A stretch of 32,309 bases of DNA, from NCBI GenBank assembly GCA_945861965.1, contig CAMAWM010000024.1:1-32309 (forward strand), read 5' to 3'. Positions 1-8,128 of this stretch are shown piece by piece. A program made the translations under genes and the position numbers. The stretch comes from Chitinophaga pinensis (GTDB lineage: Bacteria; Bacteroidota; Bacteroidia; UKL13-3). The notes beneath the pieces are model-generated. The model saw only the letters and a program-made list of their open reading frames with translations. It was not told the DNA's origin and searched no databases. Position 1 is the first letter of the stretch. Each line of letters opens with the position of its first letter.

Positions 1-368
1 TGATTTCTGATTTTTGTTTTTACTGTTTGTTGCCACAATTGTTTTTTTAAAGGTTCGCTTGCGTCAATCTGACGCCTAAATCTTTCTTGCTGAAGTGTGT
101 TGGTATCAAGTGGTAATTGCATTGAAATGGGATGCCGCTTATCATCACAAATAATAAATGCAATGTTGTATTGAGCTGTTTTTTGCATCACCGCATGACT
201 TAAAGTCACTTCGCTATTGTCAATTATTAGTATGCCTATGTCTTCTAATGGAATGGTGTTTCCTATGATTTTATCAATTCCTTGTGCGTGCGGAATATTT
301 AATTCTAATTGCTCATTGCGTACACGTAAATGCAATGGATTGCCAACATAAATGGTTCGTTTTATCAT
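1..368 (-). CDS. cas1: CRISPR-associated endonuclease Cas1, type II-like (partial, 5' part only)
   Basis: Reading the complement from an ATG at 366-368 gives about 122 codons open to the left edge; an in-frame TAA lies a few codons upstream, so this is the first available ATG. The protein starts MIKRTIYVGNPLHLRVRNEQ, has the beta-sheet segment TIPLEDIGILIIDNSEVTLS, then FIICDDKRHPI and ERFRRQIDASEPLKKQLWQQ. This is the pattern of the N-terminal half of type II (II-C-like) Cas1, the integrase that with Cas2 inserts spacers into CRISPR arrays. The catalytic Glu/His/Asp residues would lie in the missing C-terminal part. The gene immediately upstream is mutS, not cas9, so cas1 appears to start its own transcription unit. 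The family is clear from the sequence; the subtype is inferred from similarity to remembered II-C Cas1 proteins. Confidence 0.9.
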   Translation of the reverse strand, partial: MIKRTIYVGNPLHLRVRNEQLELNIPHAQGIDKIIGNTIPLEDIGILIIDNSEVTLSHAVMQKTAQYNIAFIICDDKRHPISMQLPLDTNTLQQERFRRQIDASEPLKKQLWQQTVKTKIRN

Positions 369-483
369 AGCGGTTAAAATTTATTGTTAGAAAAATAAAC
401 TGTCTTTTAATTATTATTTTCAAGCAACAAATTATTTGCATCTATTGTAATAAAAATAAAACAGCTTAGAATTTAATTATGTA

Positions 484-520
484 CAAATTTAAACCTTTGT
501 AAGTATAGGATTCCTTACAA
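484..520. other. Inverted repeat at the mutS 3' end, with a possible cas1 -7 box
   Basis: A perfect 7-bp inverted repeat (TTGTAAG at 497-503, CTTACAA at 514-520, 10-nt spacer) overlaps the mutS stop codon. Just beyond it on the minus strand is TAAATTTG (complement of 484-491), a full match to the Bacteroidota -7 box TAnnTTTG, but with no good TTG 19-20 bp before it. The repeat could be a weak terminator for mutS (followed by TTTAAATTT rather than a clean T run) or an operator at a cas1 promoter. The 369-514 gap holds nothing else I can identify. Confidence 0.3.
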
Positions 521-3130
521 CAATTTATTCTTCAGTTCGCTAAGTTTCATCAACGCTTCGATAGGAGAGAGGGAGTTTAAATCCATTTTTTTTATTTCTT
601 CTTTAACACTCATCATCGCAGGGTCGTCTAATTGAAACATGCTGAGTTGAATTTTTGAAGATTTAATTTTTTCTTTTCCATCGGTTTTGTTTCCAATGTC
701 TTTGTTGTTTTCTAATTCTTTCAAAATTTCATCTGCGCGTTGCAACACCATTTTGGGTATTCCGGCCATTTTAGCCACATGAATTCCGAAGCTGTGTTCG
801 CTTCCTCCTTCAAGTAATTTGCGCATAAAAATTACTTTGTTGCTAGTTTCTTTCACCTCAACATGAAAATTTTTCACACCGTTTCCGGCTTGTTGCAGTT
901 CGTTTAGTTCGTGGTAATGTGTAGCAAAAAGTGTTTTTGGTTTGTAAGGATGTTTGTTCAAAAATTCGGCAATGGCCCAAGCAATTGAAACTCCATCGTA
1001 GGTTGCGGTTCCTCTTCCAATTTCATCGAGCAGAATTAAACTTCGCGATGATAGGTTGTTTAAAATACTGGCAGTTTCGGTCATCTCGACCATAAAGGTA
1101 GATTCGCCTGCGCTTAAATTATCGCTTGCTCCAACACGTGTAAAAACTTTATCAACCAATCCAATCGTTGCAATTGATGCGGGAACAAAACATCCCATTT
1201 GTGCCATCAAAACACACAAAGCAGTTTGGCGAAGCAAAGCAGATTTTCCGCTCATGTTGGGCCCTGTCAAAACAATTATTTGTTGCTTGTCTTTGTCTAA
1301 AAAAATATCGTTGGCAATGTACGGTTCGCCCAATGGCAATTGTTTTTCGATAACCGGATGCCGTGAATCTTTTAATACAATTTCATTTCCATCATTCAAC
1401 GATGGTTTGCAATAGCGATTGCTTTCGGCCAATGCAGCAAATGCAAACAAGCAATCTATTTTTGCAAGTACTGACGATGTTTGTTGAATGGGTTGAACAT
1501 AATCCATTAAAGAATTTACCAACTCGTTGTACAAGCGCTCTTCAATAGCCGTAATTTTTTCTTCGGCACCCAAAATTTTTTCTTCGTAGTGTTTTAGTTC
1601 TTCGGTTATGTATCGCTCGGCATTGGTCAATGTTTGCTTTCGAATCCATTCAGTCGGAACTTTATTTTTGTGCACATTGGTAACTTCAATATAATATCCG
1701 AAAACAGAATTGAATGAAATTTTTAGAGATGAAATTCCGGTTCGTTCTTGTTCTTGCTGTTGCAATTGCAACAAATAATTTTTTCCTCCGCCCGAAATTT
1801 TTCTCAATTCATCCAACTCTTCGTTCACTCCATCGCAAATTACATTTCCTCTGTTTGCTGCAATTGGTGGATCGAGTTGCAATTCTTTTTCTAGTTTTTC
1901 GATAACCCAAGAACACGTATTTATTTGTTCGTTTAATTTTATAAAAAGTGGATGATTGTGTTCTGAAAAATGTTTTTTAATGGGCTCAATTAATTGCAAG
2001 GATCTTTTCAAATGTTGCAATTCGCGAGGGCTAATTCGCCTCATCGCAATTTTTGAAACCAAGCGTTCGATATCACCAACTTGTTTCAACAAATCAATCA
2101 CAGAAAATCTGAAATCGGTTTTTTGTTTTGCGTAATCAACAATTTCTAATCGGTCGTTTATCAACGAAATTTGTTTCAAAGGCATCACCACCCATCTTTT
2201 CAAAAGTCGTGCTCCCATTGGAGTTGCAGTTTTATCAATAATCGTGAAAAGTGAAACGCCATTTTCGTTTGTGGCTTGCAACAATTCAAGATTTCGAATC
2301 GTAAATTTATCAAGCCATACAAAATTTTCTTCGTCAATTCGCGAAAGAGATTGAATGTGTCCTGCTTGCTCGTGATGGGTTTCGGCTAAATAATGCAAAC
2401 ACACTCCGGCAGCAGTAACAGCCAAATGCATTTCTTCAACACCAAATCCTTTTAAGTTTTGTGTGTTGAAATGTTGAAGCAATTTTTCGTACGCATAGCG
2501 ATGCTGAAAAATCCAATCGTCTAATTGGTAGGTGTAATATTTTTCGGAATAAATGCGTTTAAAATCTTTGAAATATTTTTTTGAAACTAAAATTTCGGCA
2601 GGTTTTAATCCTTGCAACAATTTATCAATGTATGCTTCGTTTCCTTGCGAAGCCATAAACTCACCAGTAGAAATATCTAAAAATGCAATGCCAATATTTT
2701 TTTCTTCGTTGTAAATGGCACATAAATAATTATTGGTTTTGTTGTCCAGAATTTTGTCGTTGTATGAAACTCCCGGAGTAATAAGTTCGGTAACTCCACG
2801 TTTTACAATAGTTTTTGTCAGCTTTGGATCTTCTAATTGGTCGCAGATAGCCACACGCTGACCGGCACGAACTAACTTGGGCAAATAGGTATCCAATGCG
2901 TGGTGCGGAAATCCAGCCAACTCGATATGAGAAGCAGCACCGTTTGCACGTTTTGTTAAAACAATTCCAAGAATTTCGGAGCTTTTGATGGCATCGGCAC
3001 CAAATGTTTCGTAGAAATCGCCTACACGAAACAACAAAATTGCACCTGGATATTTTACTTTAATGGCATTGTATTGCCGCATCAAAGGCGTTTCCGTTTG
3101 CGAATTTTCAGTGTTTAACTTTTTTGCCAT
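515..3130 (-). CDS. mutS: DNA mismatch repair protein MutS
   Basis: This 871-residue protein is a full-length MutS1, the mismatch-recognition ATPase that recruits MutL. The N-terminal mismatch-binding domain carries GDFYE at residues 37-41, with Phe39 and Glu41 as the mismatch-contacting pair. The connector, lever and clamp regions follow. The C-terminal ATPase has Walker A GPNMSGKS at 623-630, Walker B with LLDEIGRGT, and the FATHYHEL motif; the protein ends in a helix-turn-helix-like tail (SPIEALMKLSELKNKLL). Length and motif order match the family. MutS2 is excluded because the N-terminal mismatch domain is present and there is no Smr domain. It stands alone, 86 bases from the surface-protein gene upstream and 146 bases from cas1 downstream. 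Nothing looks broken. Confidence 0.98.
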   Translation of the reverse strand: MAKKLNTENSQTETPLMRQYNAIKVKYPGAILLFRVGDFYETFGADAIKSSEILGIVLTKRANGAASHIELAGFPHHALDTYLPKLVRAGQRVAICDQLEDPKLTKTIVKRGVTELITPGVSYNDKILDNKTNNYLCAIYNEEKNIGIAFLDISTGEFMASQGNEAYIDKLLQGLKPAEILVSKKYFKDFKRIYSEKYYTYQLDDWIFQHRYAYEKLLQHFNTQNLKGFGVEEMHLAVTAAGVCLHYLAETHHEQAGHIQSLSRIDEENFVWLDKFTIRNLELLQATNENGVSLFTIIDKTATPMGARLLKRWVVMPLKQISLINDRLEIVDYAKQKTDFRFSVIDLLKQVGDIERLVSKIAMRRISPRELQHLKRSLQLIEPIKKHFSEHNHPLFIKLNEQINTCSWVIEKLEKELQLDPPIAANRGNVICDGVNEELDELRKISGGGKNYLLQLQQQEQERTGISSLKISFNSVFGYYIEVTNVHKNKVPTEWIRKQTLTNAERYITEELKHYEEKILGAEEKITAIEERLYNELVNSLMDYVQPIQQTSSVLAKIDCLFAFAALAESNRYCKPSLNDGNEIVLKDSRHPVIEKQLPLGEPYIANDIFLDKDKQQIIVLTGPNMSGKSALLRQTALCVLMAQMGCFVPASIATIGLVDKVFTRVGASDNLSAGESTFMVEMTETASILNNLSSRSLILLDEIGRGTATYDGVSIAWAIAEFLNKHPYKPKTLFATHYHELNELQQAGNGVKNFHVEVKETSNKVIFMRKLLEGGSEHSFGIHVAKMAGIPKMVLQRADEILKELENNKDIGNKTDGKEKIKSSKIQLSMFQLDDPAMMSVKEEIKKMDLNSLSPIEALMKLSELKNKLL

Positions 3131-3216
3131 CAGGCGGCAAATTAAGCAGATTGAAATCTATTGCGCTTAGTTGTGAATAAATTCACAGTTTACTTAGCAA
3201 AAACAATGAAATAGAA

Positions 3217-6200
3217 TTATTCAATTATCAATTTTGAAACCAACTCTTTGCCATTTGCTGTTTTTATTTTTACAACATAAATAGCAGGCGAAAGCGAATT
3301 GGTTTCTATACTGAATTGTTTTTGTTTGCTCAATTTTTTTTCTGAAACAATTCGTCCCTGAAGATCTGAAACAGAAATGTATTCGGTTTCTTCAGAACAA
3401 ACTACATTCAAAACATCCTTAGTTGGGTTTGGAAATAGCTTTAAACCTATATTTTCTTTTACTTCATGGATACCAACACCTCCAGTTCCAACGGTTAAGG
3501 AAATATTAAAAACATTGTCCGAATTTTTTGAAACGCCATCACTATATGCAGTAACCATCCATTTGGCATTTAAAATTTGTCCTTGTGTAAGACCGAGTCC
3601 AACTAAACTTGTACGTAATTGAGCATGAGAAATATTGAGTAATGCATTTAATCCCGCATTGTTTGATATATAACTAATCAATGGATTTGAAAAATTGCGA
3701 TTGCCTGAATCTATTTTTACAATATATGTTGGATTGCTAAAACCAAATGCAACGGAAGAAGTGGTCCACTTAAATTCAATCTTATTGGAAGTGTCAAAAT
3801 TGACTGTCAAATTTGAATTGTTTATTGGCGTTTGTAATTGATAAGCTGAAAAGGTTTCAATCGTTAGTACATCGCTCTCGCTTCGTGGAACCAAGTAATA
3901 TCCATTGAACGCAAAGGGTGCTGTAAACGATGAACTTTGTTGTGCAACCATTCCGGTTAAATTAAAAGTAGCCGTACTTGGTAATAATCTATTTACCAAT
4001 CCACTTGTGCTTAAAATTCTAACCATAACTGTGTCGTTGCTTCCTTTTCTGATACAAGTATAATTGGCGGCTCTCCACATGCTGTCAGTGGGAGTAATTG
4101 CAAATCGCAGATTGTTTACCACAACCATATTTGCTTCTAAACTTTCACTTAATGTATTTACTGAAATAGGTGTTTGTATTGTTTTTCTGTTTCCTAAATA
4201 CAAAATGGTATCTAAATTTGCTATGATTGTCAAACCTCGATTTGTCATAATTGATCCTTGAACTTCAACACTATCACCTTCTGTTACTCCATATCCAAAT
4301 GATTTATTTGTTTGTAGTACATAAATTCCTCCGGTATTATCACGCAATAAAAATTGTATTGCTGGAGCTGTACGCATATTAAATCCATGAACAATTCCAC
4401 GAAGTGTTGCTCTTTTATTTAACGAATCTGGATTGCCGGTAAGCATATTTGTTTTATTGATTTGAGAAATAGAATATACCGGTGGTGTGCCTAAAGCTTT
4501 TCCCATTGCAATAGATGGATTTGAATAATTCGAATCTTGAGATACAACAATATAAACCATTGCATAAAAATCAGATGTATTATTTATGCCCGAAATATTT
4601 ACATAATTGCTATCAGCATTGTACATGCATTTTGCCAATGTATCGTTTTCGTAATTGGATGATGCTGCCATAAAATTTGCATTTGAAATATATCTTAAAA
4701 CGGATTGTGTTGGTACACCTGCATTGATGGAAGTGTTTTGTTTTAAGAACACCAAGGTTGTATAATTTGCATTAACATATCCAATTGGTTTTGTCCAACT
4801 GATTCGCGCTGTTGTTGAGGATAGCCCATTCAATGAAGCATTTGTTGCTGACAATGGTTTTATTGATTTTGTATATGTATTTGACATTGCTGGAAACGAA
4901 TACAATGAATCGTTGCTTACAACATATGTTACAACATAATATCTAGTATTGGGTTTTAAGTTGCTTAAGGAAACACTTTCGTTATTTCCTTTGTAAACAC
5001 ATCTTGCATTCGTATCATTTTGATATTTACTTCCTAATCCAAATGCAGAATTGGCTGTGTAATTGTTAGCTCCAATTGTAGGAATGCCAAGAGAAATGTT
5101 GCTGTTTTGTTTTACAAAAACCAATGTGGTGTGTAATGAATCAACATAAGTATTTGGGTTGTTCCAATTGATGTTAAATGAGGATGTGTCAATACTTGTA
5201 AAAAACATTCCCATCACCGAATCAGGACCATTTAATTTTGTCGATCCACTAGTTGTAACTCCAGGCGAATAGGCAGAATCTGCATCGTCAACTCGGTAAG
5301 CCAAAACATGATAAACTGTTGAAGGAAGCAATCCTGAAATTTCAACACTATTTCCATCTCCATTGTAAACACATTTTGCCAAAGTATCGCGTTGGTATTT
5401 GCTTCCACTTCCAGTAAAATTTGTATCTGCATTATAAGTTGATGCATTTCTGTTTGGCATTCCTTTTACAATGGCTGAAACTTGTTTAACAAATATTAAT
5501 TGGCTTGAAGATGAATTTGAATAATTTGTTGCTTTTGTCCAACTGATTGTCGCAGTATTTATTTTTGTGCTATTGAAATTTAAACTTGAAACAGGCAATG
5601 GCAAAAGTGTATTGAGTGATGGCCAATTATTACTTGCATTTATTCCATCAATTATTACCCTTGGCGAACGAGCTGCGGTAGATTGAATTAAAGCAACTCG
5701 GCCAAGCGAAGTGGCATCTTGTAATGCAGAACCTGACGAAAGAACTGTTGGTCTAAAGGGTTCTGTACTTGGAATTCCTGAATCAAAAACATACAACTTT
5801 ACCGTATCGCTTGCTGTTGCAAATTGGTATTTAACAACAACTAAATAAGTTGGCGAAAAAATAAACGAGTCGTTTGAGTAAACTGCAGCTTCGTTATTTT
5901 TACTTACACCCATTTTAAAATATCCTGCAGAACTTTGTCTTACATAAACTCTAGCATACGAGTTTGTTGTTGACATTTGATTCATCAATGCGAAAAAATA
6001 ATCACCGCCATCGCGAGCAGAATCTACTTTAAGCATAAAAGATGCAAATACATTTCCATTATTCATTGATATCGCAGCATCTTTGTAAACATCTTGTCCG
6101 CTTAGTTGGCTTAATGTTGCTGCATTAGCAATTGCTGATAAAGCATAGCCCGAATAACTTAAACCAGATGAAGTACACAATACAGGATTTGTATTGTTTC

Positions 6201-6339
6201 CTGGTACTGCTAACCATCCATTGGAAGTCAATGATTGATTGGATGTATAATCGAAATTTTCTTGAAATATTAGTTGCGCATTTATAGTATTTACCCAAAA
6301 TAATATGGAGATGATAGCGAGGTAAATTAATTTTTTCAT
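3217..6339 (-). CDS. Large T9SS-sorted surface protein with three Fn3-like repeats and an OB-fold-like domain
   Basis: The 1040-residue protein begins with a signal peptide (about residues 1-21, ending NTINA). Next comes a beta-rich, concanavalin/LamG-like region (about 22-240). Three fibronectin-III-like repeats of about 120 residues follow (about 245-370, 373-490, 493-615), each with a segment like LVFVKQ, then a YxxDTxAxCxY motif with one conserved Cys, then an LxPxTxYxV-type strand. A segment around 618-720 (VHGFN, GIYVLQT, EGDSVEVQGS) resembles the OB-fold domains of Bacteroidota exported proteins. Around 835-950 is a SusE-like region. The C-terminus is a Por-secretion tail with FPNPT at 969-973. 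I infer export through the Sec and type IX systems and display on the cell surface or release. There is no enzymatic domain; an adhesin or structural role is a guess. Confidence 0.85.
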   Translation of the reverse strand: MKKLIYLAIISILFWVNTINAQLIFQENFDYTSNQSLTSNGWLAVPGNNTNPVLCTSSGLSYSGYALSAIANAATLSQLSGQDVYKDAAISMNNGNVFASFMLKVDSARDGGDYFFALMNQMSTTNSYARVYVRQSSAGYFKMGVSKNNEAAVYSNDSFIFSPTYLVVVKYQFATASDTVKLYVFDSGIPSTEPFRPTVLSSGSALQDATSLGRVALIQSTAARSPRVIIDGINASNNWPSLNTLLPLPVSSLNFNSTKINTATISWTKATNYSNSSSSQLIFVKQVSAIVKGMPNRNASTYNADTNFTGSGSKYQRDTLAKCVYNGDGNSVEISGLLPSTVYHVLAYRVDDADSAYSPGVTTSGSTKLNGPDSVMGMFFTSIDTSSFNINWNNPNTYVDSLHTTLVFVKQNSNISLGIPTIGANNYTANSAFGLGSKYQNDTNARCVYKGNNESVSLSNLKPNTRYYVVTYVVSNDSLYSFPAMSNTYTKSIKPLSATNASLNGLSSTTARISWTKPIGYVNANYTTLVFLKQNTSINAGVPTQSVLRYISNANFMAASSNYENDTLAKCMYNADSNYVNISGINNTSDFYAMVYIVVSQDSNYSNPSIAMGKALGTPPVYSISQINKTNMLTGNPDSLNKRATLRGIVHGFNMRTAPAIQFLLRDNTGGIYVLQTNKSFGYGVTEGDSVEVQGSIMTNRGLTIIANLDTILYLGNRKTIQTPISVNTLSESLEANMVVVNNLRFAITPTDSMWRAANYTCIRKGSNDTVMVRILSTSGLVNRLLPSTATFNLTGMVAQQSSSFTAPFAFNGYYLVPRSESDVLTIETFSAYQLQTPINNSNLTVNFDTSNKIEFKWTTSSVAFGFSNPTYIVKIDSGNRNFSNPLISYISNNAGLNALLNISHAQLRTSLVGLGLTQGQILNAKWMVTAYSDGVSKNSDNVFNISLTVGTGGVGIHEVKENIGLKLFPNPTKDVLNVVCSEETEYISVSDLQGRIVSEKKLSKQKQFSIETNSLSPAIYVVKIKTANGKELVSKLIIE

Positions 6340-6366
6340 TTGTGTTTGGTTGCTTTATTTAGATTC

Positions 6367-6397
6367 CAAATCTATTTATATTATATTAAATTCCAAT
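6367..6397 (-). promoter_or_regulatory. Bacteroidota-type promoter for the large T9SS protein
   Basis: On the minus strand TAGATTTG (complement of 6367-6374) exactly matches TAnnTTTG, and TTG lies 19 bp upstream (complement of 6394-6396). The -7 box ends 28 bases before the ATG at 6339. It sits in the 172-base divergent gap before the carbonic-anhydrase-like gene. The same gap shows no clear promoter in the plus direction. Confidence 0.55.
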
Positions 6398-6511
6398 TAA
6401 AAATGAAGAATATTGCAATTGATTGCTTTACGGAAATTTTAAAATTAAACAATTCTCAATTAGTAAGTTAAAGTGTTTATTTGCATTATGTCAGTTTCGA
6501 AATTATTTAAC

Positions 6512-7012
6512 ATGAAAACAATTCTAAACGCGCCAATTAAAAAAGGAAAAGATGTTTGGATTGCAGACACCGCTCGAGTTTTTGGTCGAGTGGTTTTAGG
6601 AAGCGAAGTTTCAATTTGGTTTGGCGCAGTGATTCGAGGCGATATCAATAAAATTAAAATTGGTAACCGAAGCAATGTTCAAGACAATGCTGTTATTCAT
6701 GTTGACGCTGGTTTTCCGACCACAATTGGAAACGATTGTATTGTCGGACATGGTGCAATAGTTCATGGAGCTACTTTAAAAAACAATGTATTGATTGGAA
6801 TGCACGCTACCGTTTTAAATGGTGCTGTAATTGGAAATTATTGTATAGTTGGAGCTAATGCATTGGTTACTGAAGGAATGCAAATACCTGATTTTTCGTT
6901 GGTTTTGGGCTCTCCGGCAAAGGTTGTAAAGAAATTAACTGAGCAACAAATGGAAAGAGTAAAACAAAATGCAAAGAGTTATGTTGATTTAAGTAAATAC
7001 TATTTGAAATAG
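6512..7012 (+). CDS. Gamma-carbonic anhydrase family protein (left-handed beta-helix)
   Basis: This is the only plus-strand gene. From the ATG at 6512 it is 166 residues and begins MKTILNAPIKKG, matching the usual family start; an ATG at 6488 and a GTG at 6473 are in frame but add only 8-13 unconserved residues. Hexapeptide repeats typical of left-handed beta-helix proteins run through the chain (for example IGNDCIV, LKNNVLIG, VIGNYCIVGAN). Candidate zinc ligands are His63 (VIHVD), His80 (VGH) and His85 (VHG), and RGD is at 42-44. The short spacing between the first two histidines and the lack of an acidic loop place it with YrdA/PaaY/CamH-like proteins rather than archaeal Cam. Carbonic anhydrase activity is not proven for most of this subgroup. 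It converges on the methionine sulfoxide reductase gene. Confidence 0.92.
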   Translation: MKTILNAPIKKGKDVWIADTARVFGRVVLGSEVSIWFGAVIRGDINKIKIGNRSNVQDNAVIHVDAGFPTTIGNDCIVGHGAIVHGATLKNNVLIGMHATVLNGAVIGNYCIVGANALVTEGMQIPDFSLVLGSPAKVVKKLTEQQMERVKQNAKSYVDLSKYYLK

Positions 7013-7038
7013 TTTTAAAAAAACTCGTTCAACACATT

Positions 7039-7509
7039 TTATTTGTTTAGTAGAGATACAATATTTTCCAAATATTTTTTATCGATTTCATCAAAGCAAT
7101 TCAGGTTTTCGCTGTCGATATCAAGTACAGCAATCACTTCGTTATTAGATAAAATAGGAATAACTATCTCAGATTTGGATTGACTGCTGCAGGCAATATG
7201 GCCATCAAATTTGCTGACATCGTCAACAACAATTGTTTCTTTTGTTTTCCAACTGTTTCCGCAAACACCTTTTCCAAAAGCTATTCGTGTGCATGCAATG
7301 GGTCCTTGAAAAGGGCCTAAAACCAATTGATTGTTTTTAATAAAATAGAAACCAACCCACCAAAAACCAAACACTTCTTTCAGCGCTGCACAGCAATTGG
7401 CGAAATTTGCAATGCGATCGTCTTCGCCTTCAAACAACGCTTGCAGCTGAGGCAAAAGTTCTATGTATTTTTGCTCTTTAGTTTGCGTATTGGAATGCAG
7501 TGTATGCAC
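7039..7509 (-). CDS. msrC: Free methionine-R-sulfoxide reductase (GAF domain)
   Basis: The 156-residue single GAF-domain protein reduces free methionine-(R)-sulfoxide in the cytoplasm using thioredoxin-linked thiols. The three expected cysteines are Cys73 (IACTRIAFGKGVCG), Cys83 and Cys107 (HIACSSQSKSEIV). Their 10- and 24-residue spacing equals that of the E. coli YebR/MsrC set (84, 94, 118). Also typical are FWWVGFY near 49-55 and the ending region AVLDIDSE. It lies 6 bases behind a small lipoprotein gene on the same strand, so the two are probably co-transcribed, although the link between them is unclear. Confidence 0.95.
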   Translation of the reverse strand: MHTLHSNTQTKEQKYIELLPQLQALFEGEDDRIANFANCCAALKEVFGFWWVGFYFIKNNQLVLGPFQGPIACTRIAFGKGVCGNSWKTKETIVVDDVSKFDGHIACSSQSKSEIVIPILSNNEVIAVLDIDSENLNCFDEIDKKYLENIVSLLNK

Positions 7510-7515
7510 AAAAAA

Positions 7516-7743
7516 TTATTTAGTTGCTTCGGCAGCTGTGCTATCCTTTTTTTCGCTTGTAGCTTTTGTGTTCTCAGCATTTGGCATCACACCATCGTTG
7601 CCGTTATTGGTCGAATATTCCTTTTTATCGGTTTTATATTGTTCGTTGGTTTTTAAAGTTTCTTTAGCCTCATCTTGGCCATAATGACAAGCAACAAGTG
7701 TAAATGATGCAATTGTAAATAAAGCGAGTGTTAGTTTTTTCAT
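7516..7743 (-). CDS. Small lipoprotein of unknown function
   Basis: This 75-residue protein starts MKKLTLALF and has a lipobox (LVAC) with the acylated Cys at about residue 19. The rest is a hydrophilic, Lys/Glu/Thr/Asn-rich tail with no recognisable fold (repeated KTDKK, EKKDS, TKATSE). It is probably a lipid-anchored, disordered periplasmic or outer-membrane protein. It precedes the free methionine sulfoxide reductase gene by 6 bases. I do not recognise a family. The lipobox, ATG start and tight spacing support it being real. Confidence 0.7.
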   Translation of the reverse strand: MKKLTLALFTIASFTLVACHYGQDEAKETLKTNEQYKTDKKEYSTNNGNDGVMPNAENTKATSEKKDSTAAEATK

Positions 7744-7820
7744 TTTTAGTGATTGGATTTTTTTTGCGAATATAGAAATAAAACAGAAATTGGGATTTGA
7801 TAGTTTTCAGTTTATGGCAT

Positions 7821-7849
7821 AAAAAAAGCGAAGAATTTTTCTTCGCTTT
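7821..7849 (-). terminator. Rho-independent terminator after tRNA-Leu
   Basis: There is a perfect 11-bp stem (7825-7835 with 7839-7849, containing GCGAAG/CTTCGC) and a 3-nt loop. On the minus strand it is followed by a T run (complement of 7821-7827). It starts one base past the tRNA-Leu 3' end. Confidence 0.85.
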
Positions 7850-7850
7850 G

Positions 7851-7935
7851 TACCCGAGGCGGGACTTGAACCCGCACGTCTTTAAAGGACACAGGATTTT
7901 AAGTCCTGCGTGTCTACCAATTCCACCACCCGGGC
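7851..7935 (-). tRNA. tRNA-Leu (anticodon UAA)
   Basis: The complement folds into an 85-base class II tRNA. The acceptor stem is GCCCGGG with CTCGGGT (two G-U pairs) and discriminator A. The anticodon stem CAGGA/TCCTG encloses the loop CTTAAAA, giving anticodon TAA at 7899-7901 (complement). There is a long variable arm (GTCCTTTAAAGAC) and the T arm GCGGGTTCAAGTCCCGC. CCA is not encoded. Confidence 0.97.
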
Positions 7936-7997
7936 AAAAAAAACAATTGGCCATTAGAAATAAGTCGTTTTACAATCGACTATTGGCTAATGACCAA
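7936..7997 (-). terminator. Two-tier terminator-like hairpin between tRNA-Gly and tRNA-Leu
   Basis: On the minus strand an 11-bp outer stem (TTGGTCATTAG with CTAATGGCCAA, one G-U pair; plus-strand arms 7947-7957 and 7987-7997) encloses a second perfect 5-bp hairpin (AGTCG/CGACT; arms 7963-7967 and 7977-7981). It is followed by TTGTTTTTTTT right up to the tRNA-Leu 5' end. It resembles a terminator for tRNA-Gly but could be a processing structure in a joint transcript. Confidence 0.6.
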
Positions 7998-8005
7998 GTT
8001 ATTAG

Positions 8006-8078
8006 AGCAAGAGACGAGACTCGAACCCGCGACCTCAACCTTGGCAAGGTTGCGCTCTACCAACTGAGCTACTCTCGC
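8006..8078 (-). tRNA. tRNA-Gly (anticodon GCC)
   Basis: The complement folds into a 73-base tRNA. The acceptor stem is GCGAGAG with CTCTTGC (one G-U pair) and discriminator T. The D arm is GCTCAGTTGGTAGAGC. The anticodon stem CAACC/GGTTG encloses TTGCCAA, anticodon GCC at 8043-8045 (complement). The T arm is GCGGGTTCGAGTCTCG-like. CCA is not encoded. Confidence 0.97.
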
Positions 8079-8090
8079 AAAATAAGGCTG

Positions 8091-8120
8091 CAAATATATG
8101 CGTATCATTTTTCAACGCAA
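8091..8120 (-). promoter_or_regulatory. Bacteroidota-type promoter for tRNA-Gly
   Basis: TATATTTG (complement of 8091-8098) exactly matches TAnnTTTG, with TTG exactly 19 bp upstream (complement of 8118-8120). The -7 box ends 12 bases before the mature tRNA 5' end, which fits a short leader. Confidence 0.65.
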
Positions 8121-8128
8121 GGGTTTTG

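Noticed and set aside
369-514. Possible CRISPR repeat or tracrRNA upstream of cas1
   Set aside because: No repeated unit occurs and I could not identify an anti-repeat; a short GTACAAATTT..CCTTTG stretch resembles some II-C repeats but is too AT-rich and short to support a call.
1056-1905. Several plus-strand ORFs opposite mutS
   Set aside because: They are antisense shadows of conserved mutS codons with no recognisable domains or starts.
3172-3187. Palindrome TGTGAAT-AA-ATTCACA between the large T9SS gene and mutS
   Set aside because: It is a real short palindrome but has no T run for a terminator and no recognised operator class; too weak to list as a feature.
7670-7954. Minus-strand ORF of 94 codons overlapping tRNA-Leu and the lipoprotein start
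   Set aside because: It reads through the tRNA and its terminator; the peptide CPGGGIGRHAGLK is a known artefact of tRNA-Leu sequence.
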